Positions 43,033 through 51,575 are shown, counted from the first letter of the stretch. The stretch: DNA of 64,000 nt from Leifsonia sp. fls2-241-R2A-40a (GCF_030209575.1 NZ_JARVRS010000001.1:3410001-3474000); one strand, 5' to 3'. Notes: generated by a model not told the origin, from the sequence alone. A program made the numbers and translations.

Positions 43033-44540
43033 GCGACGACCTCCGCTGCGTCGAGCCGAAGCCGCGCGGCGCCGACGGCCTGCACGAACTCGGCGTCGTG
43101 GGTGGCCGCGATGACGGCGTGTCCCTCGTGGCGGAGCCCGGCGATCATCCGCACCAGTTCATCCCAGGTGCGGGCGTCCTGCCCGAACGTCGGCTCGTCG
43201 AGCACCAGCAGACGAGGGCGCGTCGCGAGCGCGGTCCCGACGGAGAGGCGGCGCTTCTGACCGCCGGACAGCGTGAACGGGTTGGCGTCCGCGACGCCGG
43301 TCAGGGCGAGGCGTTCGAGCAGGCCATCGACGCGCTCCGCGACCTCCGTCTCCGCCAGGCGCAGGGCACGCGGTCCCGCGGCGAGCTCCTCCCGGACGGT
43401 GGAGGCGATGAACTGGTGCTCGGGATTCTGGAAGACGCTGCCGATCCGGGTGAGCAGTTCACGCGACCGCCAGCCGGCCGGGTCGGGCGATGCGGCGCCG
43501 GCCAGCGGCGGTTCGGCCACGAGCATCCCGCCCAGCGGAGGGAGCAGCCCGCCGAGGGTCAGCGCCAGCGTCGATTTCCCGGCGCCGTTCCTCCCGGTCA
43601 GGGCCAGCGCTGATCCCTCGCGCACCTCCAGGTCGACGGGATGCCCGACCGGCTCGCCGACCACCGGGCGTCCGCGTCGGCGGCGGCGCGTGACCGCGGC
43701 GCCCCTTCCGAACACCAGCGACCGGGTCGTCAGCAGGGCCGCGCCCTCGGAAACCAGCGGCGCGTCGGGGAGGGGCGCGCCTGGCAGCCAGACGCCGGCG
43801 CGAGCCAGCTCTCCGGCGCGGTCCGCGAGCACCGCATCCGGCTCGCCGTCGGCCAGTATGCCGCCGTCCGCGCCCAGCACGACGACGCGCGTGACCAGGT
43901 CGCGCCATACGGCGACCCGGTGCTCCACCACGACCAGCGTGGCACCGGTCGCGTCGAGCGCGGCGCGCACCGCATCCCGCACCTCCAGGACGCCGTCCGG
44001 ATCGAGATTCGCGGTCGGCTCGTCGAGCAGCAGGACGCCCGGACGCATCGCGAGCAGCCCGGCGAGGGCGAGCCGCTGCTTCTGCCCGCCGGAGAGCTGC
44101 GCGGTCGCCCGGTCGAGCGGGACGTCGAGCCCCACCGCGCCGAGCGCCGCTCGCACGCGGCTCCACAGTTCGTCCCGCGGCACGCCCAGGTTCTCGCATC
44201 CGAAGGCGACATCGTCGCCGACGCGCGCCAGGATGACCTGCGCGTCGGGATCCTGCAGGAGCAGCCCGGCGGTGCCACGGCTCTCCGCTGGGGGACGCCC
44301 CGCGACGGTCAGCGTTCCCTCCACCTCGCCGTCGTCGTCCCCGCCGAGCACGCCGGCCAAGCCGGCCAGCAGCGTGCTCTTCCCAGCACCGGACGCGCCG
44401 AGAAGCAGAACGCGTTCGCCGGGCTGGATGCGTAGATCGACGCCGCGCGCCGCCCATCCGCTGCGCCCGGCGTACCGCCAGCCCCAGCCGTCGACGTGGA
44501 CGGCGGCCGGGGCGGCGGATGTGGATGATCCCGTCGGCAC
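43029..44540 (-). CDS. ecfA: Fused ECF transporter ATPase (EcfA, two ABC domains)
   Basis: The 503-residue protein has two ABC ATPase domains in one chain. The first has GASGAGKSTLLAG near residue 48, LLLQDPDAQVILARVGDDVAFG and LSGGQKQRLALAG; the second has GRNGAGKSTLALT near 320, SVFQNPEHQFIASTVREELA and LSGGQKRRLSVGTAL. Both have intact Walker A/B and signature motifs, unlike paired EcfA1/EcfA2 that are separate genes. Start GTG 44540 lies six bases after the YkoE stop. It energises the YkoE-EcfT importer. Confidence 0.9.
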   Translation of the reverse strand: MPTGSSTSAAPAAVHVDGWGWRYAGRSGWAARGVDLRIQPGERVLLLGASGAGKSTLLAGLAGVLGGDDDGEVEGTLTVAGRPPAESRGTAGLLLQDPDAQVILARVGDDVAFGCENLGVPRDELWSRVRAALGAVGLDVPLDRATAQLSGGQKQRLALAGLLAMRPGVLLLDEPTANLDPDGVLEVRDAVRAALDATGATLVVVEHRVAVWRDLVTRVVVLGADGGILADGEPDAVLADRAGELARAGVWLPGAPLPDAPLVSEGAALLTTRSLVFGRGAAVTRRRRRGRPVVGEPVGHPVDLEVREGSALALTGRNGAGKSTLALTLGGLLPPLGGMLVAEPPLAGAASPDPAGWRSRELLTRIGSVFQNPEHQFIASTVREELAAGPRALRLAETEVAERVDGLLERLALTGVADANPFTLSGGQKRRLSVGTALATRPRLLVLDEPTFGQDARTWDELVRMIAGLRHEGHAVIAATHDAEFVQAVGAARLRLDAAEVVA

Positions 44541-44545
44541 GGCGG

Positions 44546-45181
44546 TCAGGCCCGCGAAACCCTCTGCGCTTCGCCGCCCACCTCGCGCCCCGCGGCGAAG
44601 CGGCTCAGCGCTCCCGTCCGCGCGAGAGCGCGCACCAGCAGCCACGAGCCGAGGCCCGCGACGACCAGTCCCGAGATAGTGGTGGTGATCGTGTACGTGA
44701 TCGCGAACTCCGGCTTCGACCCCGGGTACCAGTAGAGGAGATCGAGGATCGACTCCGCGAGGCCGGCGCCCGCGCCCGCGAGCAGTGCGGGAACGAGCCG
44801 CCAGTTCGCGTACAGGAACAGCGCGAAGACGATCTCCGCACCGAGCCCCTGCACGACGCCGGAGAGCAGCGTGGCGAAGCCCCACTGCGTCCCGATCAGC
44901 GCCGAGACGATCGCGGCGACCAGTTCGCCGTACAGCGCGGCTCCCGGCTTCCGGACGATGAGGGCGACGAGCACCCCTGCGAACAGCCAGGGACCGTTCA
45001 GGATGCCCTGGAAGCCCGGCAGCACGGCGCCGACCGGGCCCGAGATCGGGTTCTGGAGGACTCCCCAGACCCAGAAGACGACGCCGGACGCGACGGCGAC
45101 GACACTGGCGACGACGATGTCGACGACCCGCCAGCGGAGGACGCGCGGACGCGCGCCCGTGGAGGTGATGGTTGCATGCAC
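44546..45181 (-). CDS. ykoE: YkoE-family ECF substrate-binding (S) component
   Basis: The 211-residue membrane protein has about six helices and the YkoE sequence blocks: VWGVLQNPISGPVGAVLPGFQGILNGPWLFAGVLVALIVRKPGAALYGELVAAIVSALIGTQWG and GLGAEIVFALFLYANWRLVPALLAGAGAGLAES. YkoE is the S component for hydroxymethylpyrimidine or thiamine. The GTG at 45181 has AGGG at a good distance, and the upstream TPP riboswitch supports thiamine-linked regulation. It is the first gene of the operon YkoE, EcfA, EcfT, kinase, small protein. Confidence 0.92.
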   Translation of the reverse strand: MHATITSTGARPRVLRWRVVDIVVASVVAVASGVVFWVWGVLQNPISGPVGAVLPGFQGILNGPWLFAGVLVALIVRKPGAALYGELVAAIVSALIGTQWGFATLLSGVVQGLGAEIVFALFLYANWRLVPALLAGAGAGLAESILDLLYWYPGSKPEFAITYTITTTISGLVVAGLGSWLLVRALARTGALSRFAAGREVGGEAQRVSRA

Positions 45182-45185
45182 TGGA

Positions 45186-45216
45186 CGTGCCCTTTCAGTC
45201 TGCGAAACAGGGCACG
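45186..45216 (-). promoter_or_regulatory. Ribosome-site-sequestering hairpin at ykoE
   Basis: In the mRNA CGTGCCCT (45216-45209) pairs perfectly with AGGGCACG (45193-45186) across a 15-base loop. The second arm contains the AGGG that serves the GTG at 45181, so formation of this stem would hide the ribosome site. It lies directly after the TPP aptamer and is a plausible expression platform. Confidence 0.7.
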
Positions 45217-45228
45217 GGATGTGAGATG

Positions 45229-45313
<85 letters not shown>

Positions 45314-45350
45314 GTGTTCGCCTCCAGTGTAGACCGGCGCGGGCCGGGCG

Positions 45351-45683
45351 CTACTTCTTCAACGCGCGGATGACCCGCGCCCACGCGTGGCCGGCCACCC
45401 AGACGAACGGGATGCCCACGGCGAGCAGCGTGATCAGGTTCGGCCGGAACCGCACCCCGGTCTCGTCGGAGATGTAGGCGCCGAAGGGCACCGCCCATCC
45501 GCCTCCCCCACCGCCGCCGGGTGCGTCCTCTCCGCCTTCGCCGACGACACCGGCGCCGAAGCCGAACTGGACGGCGGCGACCGGGACGATGGTGGTGCCG
45601 TCCACGACGACCGGTTCGCCGTAGACCGACTTGATGCCGGATGCGCTGAGTGTCTCCGCGAGTCGGAGCGAGATGTTCGTCAT
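45351..45683 (-). CDS. GerW/YtfJ-family protein
   Basis: The 110-residue protein starts MTNISLRLAETLSASGIKSVYGEPVVVDGTTIVPVAAVQFGFGAGVVGEGGE and carries the GTTIVPV..VxFGFGAG signature of the GerW/YtfJ family, then a Gly-rich loop and a C-terminal hydrophobic helix (LITLLAVGIPFVWVAGHAW). In Bacillus the family is needed for spore germination, but Actinobacteria without spores also carry it, so the role here is open. The start is supported by a -10 TACGGT six bases upstream. Confidence 0.85.
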   Translation of the reverse strand: MTNISLRLAETLSASGIKSVYGEPVVVDGTTIVPVAAVQFGFGAGVVGEGGEDAPGGGGGGGWAVPFGAYISDETGVRFRPNLITLLAVGIPFVWVAGHAWARVIRALKK

Positions 45684-45689
45684 GCCGCC

Positions 45690-45695
45690 ACCGTA
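45690..45695 (-). promoter_or_regulatory. -10 TACGGT, predicted leaderless start at 45683
   Basis: TACGGT ends six bases before the ATG at 45683. Confidence 0.45.
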
Positions 45696-45785
45696 GCGCG
45701 CACCCGGCGACCTGACCAGGCTCCTTCGCAGCGCGCATCCACGGCCCTCACAGGGCCTTCGGCGGGTTCTCAGGGACCCGGCCCG

Positions 45786-45791
45786 CATAAT
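45786..45791 (+). promoter_or_regulatory. -10 CATAAT, predicted leaderless start at 45799
   Basis: CATAAT ends seven bases before the GTG at 45799. Confidence 0.45.
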
Positions 45792-45798
45792 CGCTCGG

Positions 45799-46713
45799 GT
45801 GTCCCTTCTCACCTCGCGCCGGCCCCGCGGCATCCTGACCGGGTTCGGGGCGCTCGCGGTCGGCGCGCTGCTGGCGGGACACGGGATGCTGCCGGACACG
45901 GGCGGGGCCGCTTCGCTGATCGAGACGCTGCTGCCGTGGGCCGGGGCGGCCCTCCTGGTGCTCGGGGTCGTCGCGCTGCTGCGGCTGTCGCTCTTCGCCG
46001 GTGTTGCGGTCGCGCTGGCCGCCGCCGCCTGGTGGTCGCTCTTCGGCGCCGCCTTGCTGCCCGCGATGCCGGCCGGCGCTCCCGCGTTCCGGGTGGTCAG
46101 CGAGAACATCGAGGCCGGCAACGCGTCCGCCGCGACGATCGCTCAGGGGCTCGCCGCACGCGGACCGGAACTCATCGCCCTGCAGGAGCTCGACGCCTCA
46201 ACACGGCCCGAGGTGGAGACCGTGCTCGACGCGGCCTACCCGCACCACGTGATCGTTGGGACGGTCGGACTGTGGAGCCGCTACGAGCTCAGCGCCGAAC
46301 AGCGCCTCGACCTCGGGCTCGGCTGGGACCGCGCCCTGCGCGTCGACGTGCAGACCCCCGGGACGCCGACCCGCGTGTACGTCGCCCACCTCGCCTCCGT
46401 GCGGATCGGCGAGTACCGGCAACGCGACCGGATGCTGGACCAGCTCGCGACGACCGTCCGCGACGACGAGACGCCGCGACTCGTCGTCGTCGGCGACCTC
46501 AACGCCGCGAGCACCGACCGACGGTTCGCTCCCCTGCTGTCGACGCTGACCGAACGCTCCGATGACGCGCTCGGGCTCGGCTTCACCTGGCCGGCGCAGT
46601 TCCCCGTCGCCCGACTCGACCACGTGCTCACCCGCGGGCTGACCACCGTGCACAGCGAAGTGCTCCCTGCCAACGGGAGCGACCACCGGCCGATCGAGGT
46701 CGGCCTGCGCTGA
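45799..46713 (+). CDS. Membrane-anchored endonuclease/exonuclease/phosphatase-family protein
   Basis: The 304-residue protein has three hydrophobic segments in the first 95 residues, then the EEP fold: VVSENIEAGN (metal Asn and Glu), ALQELD (Glu), LVVVGDLNAASTDR (Asp, Asn), DHVLTRGL and the final GSDHRPIEV with Asp and His. All catalytic blocks are present. The N-terminal helices place the enzyme domain outside the cytoplasm. It may cleave phosphodiesters in nucleic acids, phospholipid or sugar phosphates. Confidence 0.88.
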   Translation: MSLLTSRRPRGILTGFGALAVGALLAGHGMLPDTGGAASLIETLLPWAGAALLVLGVVALLRLSLFAGVAVALAAAAWWSLFGAALLPAMPAGAPAFRVVSENIEAGNASAATIAQGLAARGPELIALQELDASTRPEVETVLDAAYPHHVIVGTVGLWSRYELSAEQRLDLGLGWDRALRVDVQTPGTPTRVYVAHLASVRIGEYRQRDRMLDQLATTVRDDETPRLVVVGDLNAASTDRRFAPLLSTLTERSDDALGLGFTWPAQFPVARLDHVLTRGLTTVHSEVLPANGSDHRPIEVGLR

Positions 46714-46725
46714 CGGCCGCTGCCC

Positions 46726-48000
46726 TCAGTCGCTGACGTACTTCGGGTTGCGCCCGTCGCGCTCCTCCTCGTCGGCGTCGCGGGATCGCCGGACCAGCGA
46801 CGCCGGTCCGATCATCCCGCGCCCGAACCGCGCGCTCACGGCGTCGAGGGTCCGCTCCGTCTCCCGCCACTCCTCGTCGGGATCCCACAGCGCGAGGGCG
46901 TCGCCGCCGGCGTCGAGCAGCTGCTCGGCCCGCACACCGATCAGTCGGAGCGGGGTCTGCCGGACATCGAGGTCGAGGGCGCCGAACACATCCCAGGCCT
47001 CTTCGAAGAGGCGCCGCCCGACGTTGGTCGGTTCGGCCAGCGTGCGGGAGCGCGTGATCGTCCGGAAATCGGCGAAGCGCACCTTGATCGAGACGGTGCG
47101 GGCGACCATCGCGTGCTTCCGCAGGCGCTCGCCGACCATCCCGGAGAGCCGGAGGAACTCGCGGCGCAGGGTGTCGAGGTCTCCCACGTCGGTGCCGAAG
47201 GTGTTCTCGTGCCCGATGCTCTTCTCACGCGACTCGGTGACGATGCTGCGCGCATCGCGCCCGTGCGCGAGCTCGTGCAGCTTGCGCCCGGTCGCGTCGC
47301 CGACGGCCTTCTGCAGCACGTGCAGCGGGGCGTCCGCGAGGTCGGCGACGGTGACCAGGCCCATCCGCTCGAGGGAGGCCTGCGTGCTCGCGCCCACACC
47401 CCACAGAGCGCCGACGGGCAGCGGGCGGAGGAACGCCAGCGTCTCCGAGCGCGGGACGACCAGGAGACCGTCGGGCTTGGCCCGGCCGGACGCCAGCTTG
47501 GCCATGAACTTCGTCGCGGCGACCCCCACCGAGCAGGTCAGGCCGGTCTCCGCCTGCACGCGCGACCGGATGAGCTCGGCGATCCGCCGCGGCGAGCCCA
47601 GCAGCCGTCGAGCGCCGGTCACATCCAGGAACGCCTCGTCGATACTCAGCGGCTCCACCAGCGGCGTCACGTCGCGGAAGATGTCCATCACCTTGGCGGA
47701 GTACTCGGTGTACCGCTCGTAGTGCGGCGGCAGGATGATCGCGTTCGGGCAGAGCCGGAGCGCCTGCGACATCGGCATGGCGCTGCGCACGCCGTAGCGC
47801 CGGGCCTCGTAGGTCGCACTCGTGACGACCCCGCGGCCGCCCGCATGGCCGACGATCGCCGGCTTGCCGCGGGCGTCCGGGCGTTCGAGCAGCTCGACCG
47901 AGGCGAAGAACGCATCCATGTCGACGTGCAGGATGCCGGCCTCGGAGTCGTCGACGTCGGCCGCGCTGACCTGCCGCTGGCTTCCATCCGCTCGTCCCAC
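46726..48000 (-). CDS. dinB: DNA polymerase IV (Y family)
   Basis: The 424-residue translesion polymerase has LHVDMDAFFASVELLERPD with the metal-binding Asp pair, YEARRYGVRSAMPMSQALRLCP, LSIDEAFLDVTG with the catalytic Asp and Glu, and GVAATKFMAKLASGRAKPDG. The little-finger domain and HhH region (LPVGALWGVGASTQASLERMGL) follow. No beta-clamp-binding motif is obvious at the end, which is an Arg/Glu-rich tail. The GTG at 48000 follows GGAGG closely. It is convergent with the EEP gene (12-base gap). Confidence 0.93.
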   Translation of the reverse strand: MGRADGSQRQVSAADVDDSEAGILHVDMDAFFASVELLERPDARGKPAIVGHAGGRGVVTSATYEARRYGVRSAMPMSQALRLCPNAIILPPHYERYTEYSAKVMDIFRDVTPLVEPLSIDEAFLDVTGARRLLGSPRRIAELIRSRVQAETGLTCSVGVAATKFMAKLASGRAKPDGLLVVPRSETLAFLRPLPVGALWGVGASTQASLERMGLVTVADLADAPLHVLQKAVGDATGRKLHELAHGRDARSIVTESREKSIGHENTFGTDVGDLDTLRREFLRLSGMVGERLRKHAMVARTVSIKVRFADFRTITRSRTLAEPTNVGRRLFEEAWDVFGALDLDVRQTPLRLIGVRAEQLLDAGGDALALWDPDEEWRETERTLDAVSARFGRGMIGPASLVRRSRDADEEERDGRNPKYVSD

Positions 48001-48045
48001 CCCTCCAGCTTCTCACCTGCCGCCGACACCGGCGCCGAACGGGGA

Positions 48046-48051
48046 TACGTT
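48046..48051 (+). promoter_or_regulatory. -10 TACGTT, predicted leaderless start at 48058
   Basis: TACGTT ends six bases before the ATG at 48058. Confidence 0.4.
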
Positions 48052-48057
48052 TGAACC

Positions 48058-49062
48058 ATGGAATTCAGGTACCTCGGCAACAGCGGACTCAAGATCTCCG
48101 AGATCATCTACGGCAACTGGCTCACCCACGGCTCGCAGGTCGAGAACGACATCGCGACGCAGTGCGTGCACGCCGCCCTCGACGCGGGCATCACCACCTT
48201 CGACACGGCGGACGCGTATGCGAACACGGTCGCGGAGCAGGTGCTCGGCGACGCCCTGAAGAACCAGCGCCGCGCCTCCCTCGAGATCTTCACCAAGGTC
48301 TACTGGCCCACTGGGCCGAAGGGCCACAACGACGTCGGGCTCTCCCGCAAGCACATCCTCGAGTCGATCGACGGCTCGCTGCAGCGGCTCGGAACCGACT
48401 ACGTCGACCTCTACCAGGCGCACCGCTACGACAGCGAGACGCCGCTCGAAGAGACGATGCAGGCGTTCGCCGACGTCGTCCGCTCGGGGAAGGCGCTCTA
48501 CATCGGTGTCAGCGAGTGGACGGCCGACCAGCTGCGCGCGGGACACGCGCTCGCGAAGGAGCTCGGCATCCAGCTCATCTCGAACCAGCCGCAGTACTCG
48601 ATGCTGTGGCGCGTCATCGAGAAGCAGGTGATCCCGACCTCGGGCGAGCTCGGCATCTCGCAGATCGTCTGGTCGCCGGTCGCCCAGGGCGTGCTCACCG
48701 GCAAGTACAAGCCGGGCCAGCAGGCGCCGGAGGGCAGCCGCGCCGCCGACGACAAGGGCGGAGCCGACGCTATTCGCAGCTTCATGCGCGAGGACGTGCT
48801 GACCGCGGTGCAGGGGCTGCAGCCGATCGCCGACGAGCTCGGCATCACGATGGCGCAGCTCGCCGTCGCGTGGGTGCTGCAGAACCAGAACGTGTCCGGA
48901 GCGATCGTCGGGGCGTCGCGCCCCGAGCAGGTGCGCTCGAACGCGGAGGCCGCGGGCATCCGGCTCACCGGCGACATCATGGGGCGGATCGACGAGGCCG
49001 TCGGCGACGTGGCGCAGACCGACCCGGAGCTCACCACCTCCCCGTCCAAGCGCCCCGCGTAA
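48058..49062 (+). CDS. Aldo/keto reductase, voltage-gated-channel beta-subunit type
   Basis: The 334-residue NADPH-dependent oxidoreductase has MEFRYLGNSGLKISEIIYGNW, FDTADAYANTVAEQVLGDAL with the catalytic Tyr near residue 54, IFTKVYWP with the Lys near 81, and DYVDLYQAHRYDSETPLEETMQA. NPVSGAIVG-type NADP-binding residues follow (VSGAIVGASRPEQV). The set matches the AKR6/AKR-beta group. The substrate is unknown. It is transcribed divergently from dinB with only 57 bases between the starts. Confidence 0.93.
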   Translation: MEFRYLGNSGLKISEIIYGNWLTHGSQVENDIATQCVHAALDAGITTFDTADAYANTVAEQVLGDALKNQRRASLEIFTKVYWPTGPKGHNDVGLSRKHILESIDGSLQRLGTDYVDLYQAHRYDSETPLEETMQAFADVVRSGKALYIGVSEWTADQLRAGHALAKELGIQLISNQPQYSMLWRVIEKQVIPTSGELGISQIVWSPVAQGVLTGKYKPGQQAPEGSRAADDKGGADAIRSFMREDVLTAVQGLQPIADELGITMAQLAVAWVLQNQNVSGAIVGASRPEQVRSNAEAAGIRLTGDIMGRIDEAVGDVAQTDPELTTSPSKRPA

Positions 49063-49096
49063 CCGGCGCCTGCTCCCCCACTGCCGCGCCCGCCGC

Positions 49097-49138
49097 GTCG
49101 AGTGGTGAGCAGATGTCCGAATCCCCGTCGAGTGGTGA
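49097..49138. repeat. Direct repeat GTCGAGTGGTGA
   Basis: The 12 bases occur at 49097-49108 and again at 49127-49138 in the gap after the aldo/keto reductase gene. Nothing else is visible in this gap. Confidence 0.55.
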
Positions 49139-49193
49139 CATGAGGTCGCAACTCGGCGGGGAGGCGGAGGGGATGCGCGCGGGGGTGCCCCGG

Positions 49194-49889
49194 TCAGACC
49201 AGCGCGGCGACGAGGGGGCGCAGCCAGCCGCGGAACGCGTCGGAGTCGTCGCGCAGGGTGGAGCTGATCGCCACCGTGTGCGGGCCGACGATCCACGCGC
49301 CCTTCTCCGCGAGCGGCAGCACGTCGATGTCGAGCCGGAAGTACCCTGCCTGCCGCCGGAGCTCGTGCTCCCGCTCGCGCACCACGTCGACGATGTCCGC
49401 CGCGCGGCGCGCATGGTAGTCGGCGCTGGCGCCGAGGTACTCCGCATGCCGGGCCGTCGCCCAGCGGTCAGCGAGCTCGTAGTGCGCGATCACGGCATCC
49501 TGCAGCTCGATCGCGCGGTCGAACGCCTCGAAGTGCGGCGGCCGCAACAGCGGAGCCGTCGCCCGGCGGTGACGGTCGGCCGCGAGGTCGAACCAGGCCT
49601 GCCACTGCTGCGCCAGCGCATCGGGCGCGGCCGGATCCGTCCCCTCGCCCGTGCCCGGCGGGCGGCCGCGCCGGGGGTCGCCGAGCGGCAGCGGACGCGT
49701 CCTCATCCGCCCTCCGACCGGTCCCGGATGGTGGGGCTGGAGTACCGGCGACACGGCCGGATGGAGTGGCGGAAGGGTCGGTTGGACGCGCTCGGAGAGC
49801 CCGGTGAGGTCGCGGACGGCGAGCGCCATCAGCAGGTCCCACGGGCAGTCCTCCGTGACCTGCCATCGAAGGGTCCCCTCGACGAACAT
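49194..49889 (-). CDS. Soluble protein of unknown function
   Basis: The 231-residue protein starts MFVEGTLRWQVTEDCPWDLLMALAVRDLTGL and has a Pro/Arg-rich disordered stretch (residues about 40-80) followed by a helical domain (APLLRPPHFEAFDRAIELQDAVIAHYELADRWATARHAEYLGA) ending DSDAFRGWLRPLVAALV. No catalytic motif is visible. I do not recognise the family; the conserved layout suggests a real gene. The start is backed by a -10 TACAAT six bases upstream. Confidence 0.65.
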   Translation of the reverse strand: MFVEGTLRWQVTEDCPWDLLMALAVRDLTGLSERVQPTLPPLHPAVSPVLQPHHPGPVGGRMRTRPLPLGDPRRGRPPGTGEGTDPAAPDALAQQWQAWFDLAADRHRRATAPLLRPPHFEAFDRAIELQDAVIAHYELADRWATARHAEYLGASADYHARRAADIVDVVREREHELRRQAGYFRLDIDVLPLAEKGAWIVGPHTVAISSTLRDDSDAFRGWLRPLVAALV

Positions 49890-49895
49890 GCCGTC

Positions 49896-49901
49896 ATTGT
49901 A
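49896..49901 (-). promoter_or_regulatory. -10 TACAAT, predicted leaderless start at 49889
   Basis: TACAAT ends six bases before the ATG at 49889. Confidence 0.5.
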
Positions 49902-49957
49902 GGTTCGGGGGCTGCGGGGAGGTAGAGGGTGGCGAACCGGTTCAGTGGCACGCCGCC

Positions 49958-50281
49958 TCAGTCGGGGACGGGCTCCTCGGCGACCAGGAGGGCCGAGGGG
50001 ACGACGGCCGTCTCGTACGGGCCCCGGCCGTCGCGGCGATACTGCGGCTCCGAGAAGGCGATCGTCCAGGTGGTGAGGCCGTCTGCGGGGCCGTAGACGT
50101 TGCGCAGGCTGCGGTCTCCTGGCGCGATGATCACGCCCGTCGGCTCACCGACCCAGTCGTCGCTCGACGGCGGGAGGTGCTCACGCACGTACACCTGCAC
50201 GCCGACGCCGAAGCCGGGCGCGCTCACGGCGGTGTCGGTCGCAGCGGGTTCCTTCGGGGCGCGTCTCCACATGGCTCTCAT
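49958..50281 (-). CDS. Small protein of unknown function downstream of yidC2
   Basis: The 107-residue protein starts MRAMWRRAPKEPAATDTAVSAPGFGVGVQVYVREHLPPSSDDWVGEPTGVIIAPGDRS and ends TAVVPSALLVAEEPVPD. It is soluble with mixed strand-like segments and no known motif. It follows the YidC paralogue by 26 bases and is likely in the DUF6412-YidC operon. Confidence 0.6.
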   Translation of the reverse strand: MRAMWRRAPKEPAATDTAVSAPGFGVGVQVYVREHLPPSSDDWVGEPTGVIIAPGDRSLRNVYGPADGLTTWTIAFSEPQYRRDGRGPYETAVVPSALLVAEEPVPD

Positions 50282-50307
50282 CGTTCCATCCCGGGATGTG
50301 GGCCCGC

Positions 50308-51081
50308 TCAGTGCGAGGTCGTCGGTGAGGCAGTGCCGCCGGCGCGGCGTGCGGGGTCGAGCAGCCGCCGGAGCGTCCACCTCTCCGCGACCGTCCAGGC
50401 GGTCGAGGTCAGGATGTACACCGCAGCCGCCAGCGGGACGAACGCCGCGAAGACCACGGTCACGTACGGCAGGAACGACAGCGCGCGCAGCATCCCGACC
50501 GGCGCCGGCGAACCTTCCGGCTGCGGCAGCGTGAGCACGCGGCGGGACACCGTCGTCACGATCGCGATCAGCGCCAGGACGCCGAGGTACACGAGCATCG
50601 CGGGCCAGACGCCCGCTCCGGCCCCCGTCAGCCCGACGAAGCTCGTTCCGAGCGGCGCGCCGAAGGCGTGCTCGCCCAGCAGGCCGTTGGCGTGCCCGGC
50701 GATGGTCGCATGGGTGAAGACCGCGTAGAGGAGGGTGACGACCGGGATCTGCGCCAGCAGCGGCAGCATCCCCGCGAACGGCGACACCTGCTCCGCCCGG
50801 TACAGCTCCATGGTCTTGCGGGCGAGCGTCTCGCGGTCCCCCGCGTGGCGCCGTTGCAGCTCGGCGAGGTGCGGCGCGAGCCGGCGGCGGCTGTACTCGG
50901 CCCGCACCTGGCTGATGCCGACAGGGATGAGCAGGATGCGGACGAGCATCGTCAACGCGACGACGGCGACGAGGCCCGCGGCCGTTCCCGCGAACGGTTC
51001 GACGGCGGCGGACAGGCCGGTGACGAGGCCGTACGCCCCGTCGAGGACGGCCGCGATGGGCGGCCAGGAGAAGAAGTCCAT
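50308..51081 (-). CDS. yidC2: YidC/Oxa1-family membrane protein insertase (second copy type)
   Basis: The 257-residue protein has the Oxa1 core: a first helix, VVALTMLVRILLIPVGISQVRAEYSRRRLAPHLAELQRRH (the amphipathic coiled-coil loop), then four more helices, ending in WTLRRLLDPARR. The conserved Arg in the hydrophilic groove is present as LVRILLIP. It lacks the long N-terminal domain of Gram-negative YidC and the long C-tail of the oriC-linked actinobacterial YidC, so it is likely an additional paralogue. A DUF6412 gene lies directly upstream. Confidence 0.85.
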   Translation of the reverse strand: MDFFSWPPIAAVLDGAYGLVTGLSAAVEPFAGTAAGLVAVVALTMLVRILLIPVGISQVRAEYSRRRLAPHLAELQRRHAGDRETLARKTMELYRAEQVSPFAGMLPLLAQIPVVTLLYAVFTHATIAGHANGLLGEHAFGAPLGTSFVGLTGAGAGVWPAMLVYLGVLALIAIVTTVSRRVLTLPQPEGSPAPVGMLRALSFLPYVTVVFAAFVPLAAAVYILTSTAWTVAERWTLRRLLDPARRAGGTASPTTSH

Positions 51082-51162
51082 GAGTGAGTGATCCCTGCGA
51101 TTCGGACGAGTGAGGACGCGTCTGGTCGCGGGCAGCGGGTCCGCCTGACAGCGGATCGAACG

Positions 51163-51477
51163 CTACGCGACCGGCAGGGAGAGGCCCGGCGCCCTGGGGC
51201 GCGGTCGCCCATCGGCATCCGGGGCGGACTGGCTCTGGGCGAGCCACCCGGCGACCGGTTCGACCGGCCGGGCCCACGCCGAGCGGACCCGCAGGGATGC
51301 GGCGAGCGCCGCCACCGAGCGCAGCGCGGCGGCCGCCACCACGGCGACGAGACCCAGCGCGCCGGCCACACCGGCGAGGGCCACGACTCCAGCGGGGCTG
51401 CCTCCGTGCATCCCGAGCCCGGGCATGCCGAGCGCCGACGCGAGTGCGCGTCCGAGGAGCTCGAGCAGGGCGGTCAT
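51163..51477 (-). CDS. DUF6412 membrane protein
   Basis: The 104-residue protein has two hydrophobic helices (residues about 8-24 and 32-55) and an Arg/Pro-rich C-terminal tail. The arrangement with the YidC paralogue is as in other actinobacteria where DUF6412 proteins accompany a second YidC. The start at ATG 51477 is taken over the GTG two codons upstream because a -10 TACGGT ends seven bases before the ATG. Confidence 0.75.
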   Translation of the reverse strand: MTALLELLGRALASALGMPGLGMHGGSPAGVVALAGVAGALGLVAVVAAAALRSVAALAASLRVRSAWARPVEPVAGWLAQSQSAPDADGRPRPRAPGLSLPVA

Positions 51478-51484
51478 GGTCACG

Positions 51485-51490
51485 ACCGTA
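51485..51490 (-). promoter_or_regulatory. -10 TACGGT, predicted leaderless start at 51477
   Basis: TACGGT ends seven bases before the ATG at 51477. Confidence 0.4.
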
Positions 51491-51575
51491 ACAGAGCGCG
51501 CGGCGGCTGCCCAGAGCGTTCGCGCCCGGCGGAAGCGTGTCGCCTCAGCGGGGCGGTCGGTGGAAGGATGGAAGC

